NCBI GenBank assembly: GCA_032622095.1
Contig: CP136069.1
Location: 15,050,450-15,114,449, forward strand
Origin: Siphonodentalium dalli
Lineage: Eukaryota; Mollusca; Scaphopoda; Gadilida; Siphonodentaliidae
DNA: 64,000 bases
Reading direction: 5' to 3'
The translations under genes and the position numbers were made by a program. The notes under the pieces are model-generated. The model was not told where the DNA came from and ran no database searches. It saw only the letters and a list, made by a program, of their open reading frames with translations. Positions 58,145 to 64,000 of this stretch are shown here, in pieces; position 1 is the first letter of the stretch, and each line of letters starts with the position of its first letter.

Positions 58145-59250
58145 ACGACGACAATACTAGTTGCGATGTTATACAGGAATCATACAGTAATGATATGTTC
58201 CTTTCGACCCACTTAAACATAACTATGTTTTTGAAATGTCACGTCATTGAAATTATAGACTCTGCCTGAATCAAACACGGTATTCCGATACTATTTAGCT
58301 ACTTTTATTCGACTCCGCATGTAACAAAACTGAATTTGGGGGTTGAGGATATATGTTGTATTCTGTGAGAAAATTGTGTATAGGTCAGGGGTGGGGTCTG
58401 CAATTGTTTTCCGAACACTAGGCGGGGCGGTGGTTGGTTCTGCAGTCATGTTTACACATTTGTCCTGGCCCTGTAATTTTGTTCCTAGAGTTATTCTTCT
58501 TCAAAATAATGGGACAGAAGGTTTTAAGAATGCTTCTATTATGTAATATGTATGCACTTAACCCTTGGTAGGGCGTTTGAGTTCACCAGCAGTTAATAAT
58601 GAGGAATGACACAAAGGGGTAATAAAAATGTCAGCTTGCTAAATGCTCAAGGATATATCAATGCACATTGGCATGGAGAGGCTCATATTTAAATAGTTCT
58701 ATTAAAATCATTTATTCAACCTGGTGTAAATGAAAGCATAACACAATAACAGATTCTTCAAATAAATGTAAACTCTTCACGAAAATGTACTCAATCCGAT
58801 CCGATGGTCCCCCATGTCATCAGATTCCAACAACAACAGTTTTTGTTTAAATGCCGCTTCAGTTATAAGAATCGAGTAATTGCCCAAAACTAATGTTAAT
58901 CACAGTCAACTATAGTATAAAATTGCCAAAAACATGTTATTGTCAAATATCTGACACAAAAGGTCACTAGTTTTTAGAGTTATCCATCTTCATCCGCAAT
59001 TTGTTCAGATAAGTCTTCTTGTCGACTATTTAGTGGGCCACATCAAATTAAAATAATAGAATTCAAACATCGATAGCTGATCACTCTGAGCTTTGATGGG
59101 TCGGTTCCGCGACTCGAATCAAATATCTTTTACCGCCGATGCCAAGGAAATAGTAATTTGCGCAGATTTGCGAGCGACATTTCGGATTGAGTACTTTTAA
59201 CTCTTCAAATAAAAATAGACTATTAAAAAACTGTAATAAAATAAAACAAA
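58145..59250. other. No gene seen
   Basis: Spacer between the inverted arms. AT-rich, with no exon, hairpin or tandem structure that I could confirm. Confidence 0.4.
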
Positions 59251-59259
59251 TGTGTTAAA

Positions 59260-62240
59260 ACAAACTTTGACCGATTTCAACGCTATTCGGTATATGGGTC
59301 GAGGATCACCTATAGATGGGAGCTGTTAAATTTGAATGATTTTTAATGAAAAATATGGCCACTGGCAGCCATCTTGGATTTTACTCTTTGCATTACCAAA
59401 TCCTTTAGCACACATTACAGGTCACATTTCACATCCAATCGTCACCGAACTCCACATGGATCTTCGACGTGATCTCTGGATGTGAGCCTCCATTGTTCCC
59501 CAAAATTTGTTTAAAACAAACATGGGCACCTGAAGCCATCTTGGATTTTAAATGTCAATCCATCAGCATACCGTACAGCCCACATTTATTGGATAATTGT
59601 TTTGAAACTTTACAGTGCTGTTGCTATATAAAAGTAGGAATGCTTGTATAATCATGATACGGAACATTGATTAGAAAAGACAGATCATTTGAAGCAGTTT
59701 GGATGGGGTGGGTCCCTATCCCAGATTCGGAAAACGGACGTGGAGCGGAGCAGTGCCTTTCTCTTGTGAATGAAGGTTAATAATGACCATCGGGAGGCCG
59801 AGTATCTCTAATATGGAAACCTAATTCATGGGTCCGTCTTTGCTCATAAATCCCATCATTTCGGCCAATTTGGCCGGTTACTTCATATGTGTTTTTCATC
59901 TGACGTGTGTGTCGGAATAATGATGTGGAGGATTTATGTAAATGTTAGCCCAAACTACATTTCCAAGTAACGATGGTTTTGTTGTTTATTTTGAGGAATA
60001 ATACCGCGTCAGATGAATTCAGCCCAAATATGTTAACAGTTGTCGTGTAAAACATTCGGCAGTAGGTTAGCGTTATTTAGTATTTGTGGATGTCCTTTAA
60101 CATGGGGAAAATAGACAACTGGGCTTGAACGAGCATGTGAATTTGTCGTTTTTAATGTATAGCAACTTTATAATCAATAACAGAGGCATTCTCTGTCAAA
60201 TAAGGTCGCTCTATTTACGATACCAATTGGAGAAATTTGTAAATTAAATTACGCGTAAACCAGCGTAAACGTATACCTGCTGCAAATAGAAAAGGTGCCG
60301 GAATCGGCGTACTCGCCCCAGGGCTAACTCGCCCCAATCGACGCGTGCCAACTCGGAATAAAAGGCCAACTCGGAATAAAAGATGTATACGGGGTGTTAT
60401 ATGGCGTTTGGTCCGGTGTTTCTCAATGAATATTATTGAAATTTGGTGTATATGTCCGGGCTGGGACATGGAGTACAACAACGTTTGAATTGTTTTTAAA
60501 TTTACAAATTTGTTGATTTTATTAAAAAAACATTCGTTCTGAAACACACTATAAAGTGTATATAATATAATAACGAACACGAGACATACATAATTTATAA
60601 ACTGTTAACAAAAGATATCAAATTCAATACATGACAAAGATGACTCAGTGGAGTTTATAAAGTGAACATAAAAACATTGAGGTAAGAATCTTTTTAGGGA
60701 ATGCAACTTTATTTAATGATAATGAACACATAAATTAAAATAACAAACATGAGACATACATGATTTATAAACTGTTAACAAAAGATATCAAACTCAATAC
60801 ATGACAATGATGACTCAGTGAAGTTTATAAAGTGAACATAAAAATATTAAGGTAAGAATCTTTTTAAGCATTACTAAACCGTTTAGCACAGTCCAATTCA
60901 CTCATCCGATCATCACCAAACTTCATATTTATCTTGATATTGATCTATCAGATGAGAGCTATCAAATATTTTTTTAATTTTATAGGAAAAAATGGTCGCC
61001 AGCGGCCATATTGCATTTACGTTATATGTTATCGCGTCATGTCGATATCTAGTATTACTTAGAAATTTCACCTTTCCAGATTCATAATTGCTCCATTGAC
61101 TGTAACAGATGGAATTATTCCCCTCTTCGGATAGAGTGTCACTGAAACTTTATTTTGTCAGACTGTCTGTATAGTCACTGATTATATATGGCAATAATCT
61201 GTAATAAGATGTAGCACTATTTTATTTTATATTTACATGCAGTGCTGTTTTTATACAACAATTCTAATTCCCCCTAGATCATCATGTGATCGACCATACA
61301 TCGCGCGAGGACCTGGTTGAATTAAGGGGGGTTTTATGGATAACTTCTGTCCTCAAGCTAGATTATACTTATGACATTTAATGGCATGTCTAACGTGGAG
61401 GGTTAGATATGCTTGAGACACCACCACTCTTCAATTCACACCAAGTTCTCAGCTGTCATATTCGGATATTAGAACCCATAGCCATGATATATGGTTTATA
61501 TTGTGTATACTAGTAATAATGTAATTTTCAGTACCTTTATATACCAGTACTGCATATAAATTAATCCATGTATACATGTATATTGATTCAACGGATTCAG
61601 TGGTTTTGTCCATCAGTCTATCAAATTTGCGGGGAAAACATGGCCACAAGCAGTACACCCTGCTAAATTTCGAATTTGAATCAATTGGCGCACCCTGCAG
61701 CCAGCTTTTATTGGAGAACGTTTTCTCATGTGGATAGTTTGGGTCACCGCTAGATGTGAGCCATGTTTTGTTCTCAAGCTGTCCTTGTGAAGACATCACT
61801 GCCAGCGGTGATCTTGAATTTTACTATTTTTATGGCTAAATAATTTGGTTGATCCTACAGACGACACTCCTTGTCCGATCGTCACCAGATTCCACAATGA
61901 TCTTCTGGATAACCAGGGTGAGAGTAATCTAATTTTCCCGAATTTCGTTAAAAAACATTACCACAGGCAGCAATTTGGTATCTTACTGTTTGATCCTCTT
62001 TTGCATGACTGAATTGTTTAGCAACTGTACAGACATATCCCTCATCTGATAGTCACCACACTTTTTATTTATCTTCGGGCTGACAACTAGATGGAAGCTA
62101 TCGAATGCTTTGAATTCTTTTGGAAAACATTGTCGCCAGCAGTCATCTTCTATTTTGGTTTTTATATACATGTATATCTCTTCATTCGGATAGCCAGTAT
62201 TACGTAGGTAGTTCAACTTTCCGCATTCCTGTCATCATTT
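59260..62240 (+). repeat. Dispersed/tandem decayed repeat, ~170-190-bp units
   Basis: Blocks such as CCAATCGTCACCGAACTCCAC, GATCTTCNNGNTGA, CTAGATGNGAGC, AACATGGCCAC and GCCATCTTGGATTTTA recur near 59.29, 59.45, 60.90, 61.62, 61.80, 61.90 and 62.05 kb. The units are diverged and interrupted by unrelated sequence. Confidence 0.6.
60572..60870 (+). repeat. Tandem pair, 170-bp period
   Basis: GAGACATACAT at 60581 and 60751, each followed by AATTTATAAACTGTTAACAA or its near copy, ATACATGACAA, GATGACTCAGTG and GGTAAGAATCTTTTTA. Identity is high. Confidence 0.85.
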
Positions 62241-62404
62241 GAAATATAAAAATTTACCTGATACATGCACCCTTCAAAATTTGTTTCGTCGTATCTATTT
62301 TAATGACCCGTATGGTAATATTGATACAGATATATTTGTCAAACATTTCTTTGTACAATATACAGGTATTTAGTTTGTAACTAAATCTAGAAATATATAA
62401 TAGT

Positions 62405-62880
62405 AGCTGGTGGACCCTACTTCGTCCGGGATGTTCCCCTCTGATTTTCGGAGAATTGCGCGATTTAACCTTGAATTGACCATTTTAAAGGTGAACGTCA
62501 TGTCGGGTCACGATTTGACCCGTCCAAAACACTCCCCGGACAAAAGTCACGATAAAAGTACCCGTCGAAATCCGCCCGGCTTTACCCGATTTGACCTTGA
62601 ATTGACAATTTTGAATGTCAAGATCAGGTCAGGGTCATGATTTGACCCACCCGAAACACTCCTGGGACAAAAGTAACAGTAGGTATTATATTTCGTTGAA
62701 ATACTTCCGTTTTACCAGATTTGACCTTGAATTGATCTTTTTGAATGTCAAAGTCAGGTCGGGATCAAGATTTGACCCGTCCAAAATACTCCCTGGAAAT
62801 AATTTCCCCTAGGTATCAAATTTCGTCAAATCTGTCCGGCAGTTTTCCCGGCCATAGCTAACAGACAAACAGACAGACAA
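62405..62880 (+). mobile_element. Repeat element with three ~128-bp internal units
   Basis: Starts TAGCTGGTGGACCCTACTTC. The landmark GATTTGACCTTGAATTGA recurs at 62462, 62588 and 62718. It ends with an ACAGACAAACAGACAGACAA tract and an AT-rich tail, an arrangement common for short retroelement-like repeats in invertebrates. A second element with a similar start (ACTAGCTGATGTACTCGAC) begins immediately at about 62900. Confidence 0.6.
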
Positions 62881-62899
62881 ATGTCCAAAATATATATTA

Positions 62900-63150
62900 A
62901 ACTAGCTGATGTACTCGACTTCGTTCGGGCGATTTAGGGATTTTTTTTTTGGTGATCGCCTCCATCTGGACAGTACCCAGTATATACAGCGTCTGGCCAA
63001 ACTATTGTTCAATTGGTCCAGAAACATGCCTATGAGCGAGGTCAAGTTGACACGTTGAATACCAAATCCGAGTCGGATCAGTCGAGCAGTGTTAGAGTCT
63101 ATAACACATACACACATGCATTCATGCATACACACATACATACAGACAGG
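62900..63150 (+). mobile_element. Repeat element abutting the previous one
   Basis: Starts ACTAGCTGATGTACTCGACT, has a T-run at 62940-62949, and ends in a (CACATACATACA)-type tract and ACAGACAGG. It is arranged head-to-tail with the element on its left. Confidence 0.5.
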
Positions 63151-63285
63151 TGTTCCAAAATGTATAATCGATAGCTACAACAATTCTATGGTAGATATAG
63201 TTCACGGCCGACCTGATGCATGCATCTTAGTTTTCTTGTCACAACTTGGCGTACATATTTTGGCAACTAGTGATCATCAACTTAA

Positions 63286-63735
63286 ACAACTAGGCGTACA
63301 TAGACTGAGAGCGGGGTGTCCAAATCAATACTCTCTACGTTAAAATTGTGAATACACTCGAGCCAAGGGCATGTCCATATTTGTTACACACATAACGGCC
63401 TTTCCGTTGCAATATATAGTGGAGTTTCCGACAGATGTTGGCTATGTGTTAAAATGACATTTGAAAGGAAATTTTTTGCGAGAAAATTATTTTCTGAAGT
63501 GATCAAAGGTCGTTTTTATCTATTAAACAGAGTCCTTCGCTCAAATGGAGCCCTCTTACGATCGGCAAATGTGTATATAGAATATATAATTACGTTTATA
63601 GATGTGGTCTGAAACCTGGATTGTGCATGTGGTGTTATTGTGATATTTCTGTCACATTTACGTTCTAAAAATAGGATTTTTCGTCTTTTCGAAAACAACT
63701 TCCGATTTAATGTTTGTACGGTTTATACACTGTGA
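63286..63735 (-). repeat. ~450-bp inverted repeat, right arm
   Basis: Counterpart of 57690-58144, diverged mainly by small indels. Together the arms bracket ~5.1 kb. They may be termini of an old element or two opposite insertions of one family. Confidence 0.85.
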
Positions 63736-64000
63736 TTGGTGCTAGGGGGAATAGAAAATATGGCGACTGTGGTTTAAATGCAATTATCTCTCTCGGTGCA
63801 AGCGCGGTAACTCTATTTCATTTTGATTCGCGCGGGACAATGATTTATGCAGATCGAAATTATACACACGAACAATCATGTATGCTCTATTGTCGACATG
63901 TTTGTGTCAAGCAAGCACATTTTAAAGAGCGTGCAACTGGTAAGTGGCAAGTCGCTGTCGTTTTGAGTGCGTTGTGTACTCAAGACGAGGCGGTTAATTC
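63736..64000. other. No gene seen
   Basis: Short tail of the window without recognisable exon or repeat. Confidence 0.4.

Overview
This is a eukaryotic, AT-rich, repeat-dense window. Genes are split into small exons by large introns, splice signals are canonical GT/AG, and the filler is retroelements, inverted-repeat transposons and diverged tandem arrays. Thrombospondin type 1 (TSP1) exons, a C-type-lectin exon, LINEs and C2H2 fingers fit a marine invertebrate, probably a lophotrochozoan such as a mollusc or brachiopod. The species is not determinable by eye and that placement is an inference.

Region 1 (1-26.3 kb) is dominated by one minus-strand gene for a secreted modular protein. From its 5' end I can read a possible non-coding first exon and promoter (about 26.3-26.2 kb), a signal-peptide exon (21985-21807), four TSP1 exons (20415-20248, 19529-19359, 15780-15613, 8971-8795) and the first exon of a C-type lectin-like domain (5636-5460). 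All coding joints are phase 1, so every domain exon can be gained, lost or skipped without a frameshift. The gene runs off the left edge. Its introns hold a LINE with an intact 1142-codon ORF (583-4526, antisense), a decayed second LINE (about 19.06-17.48 kb, sense), a 2.75-kb inverted-repeat element with a TTA target duplication, several foldback elements and a 99-bp minisatellite.

Region 2 (22.9-34.6 kb) has no convincing gene. It holds a decayed ~195-bp tandem array, a ~2.15-kb inverted-repeat element, a decayed repeat field at 32.2-33.6 kb, and dispersed families that also occur in region 1.

Region 3 (35.1-57.07 kb) is the most unusual part. A plus-strand C2H2 zinc-finger gene or young pseudogene (exons 35197-35239, 36929-37091, 38058-38276) is followed by a tandem triplication with a 3.92-kb unit. 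Each unit carries, on the minus strand, the same 5' module (leader, 43-nt first coding exon and intron start) plus different downstream candidate exons. The 5' leader of the module is identical between the two loci, and the intron differs by a few per cent. The 43-nt coding exon differs at 7 sites that change six of 14 residues. The third unit is split by an 8.5-kb element (46929-55456) whose terminal inverted repeats are themselves ~180-bp tandem arrays. The empty site survives in unit 2 and defines the insertion exactly, with a 3-bp ATA target duplication.

Region 4 (57.07-64 kb) shows no gene. A ~450-bp inverted pair (57690-58144 and 63286-63735) brackets ~5 kb of decayed repeats. No rRNA, tRNA or CRISPR was seen.
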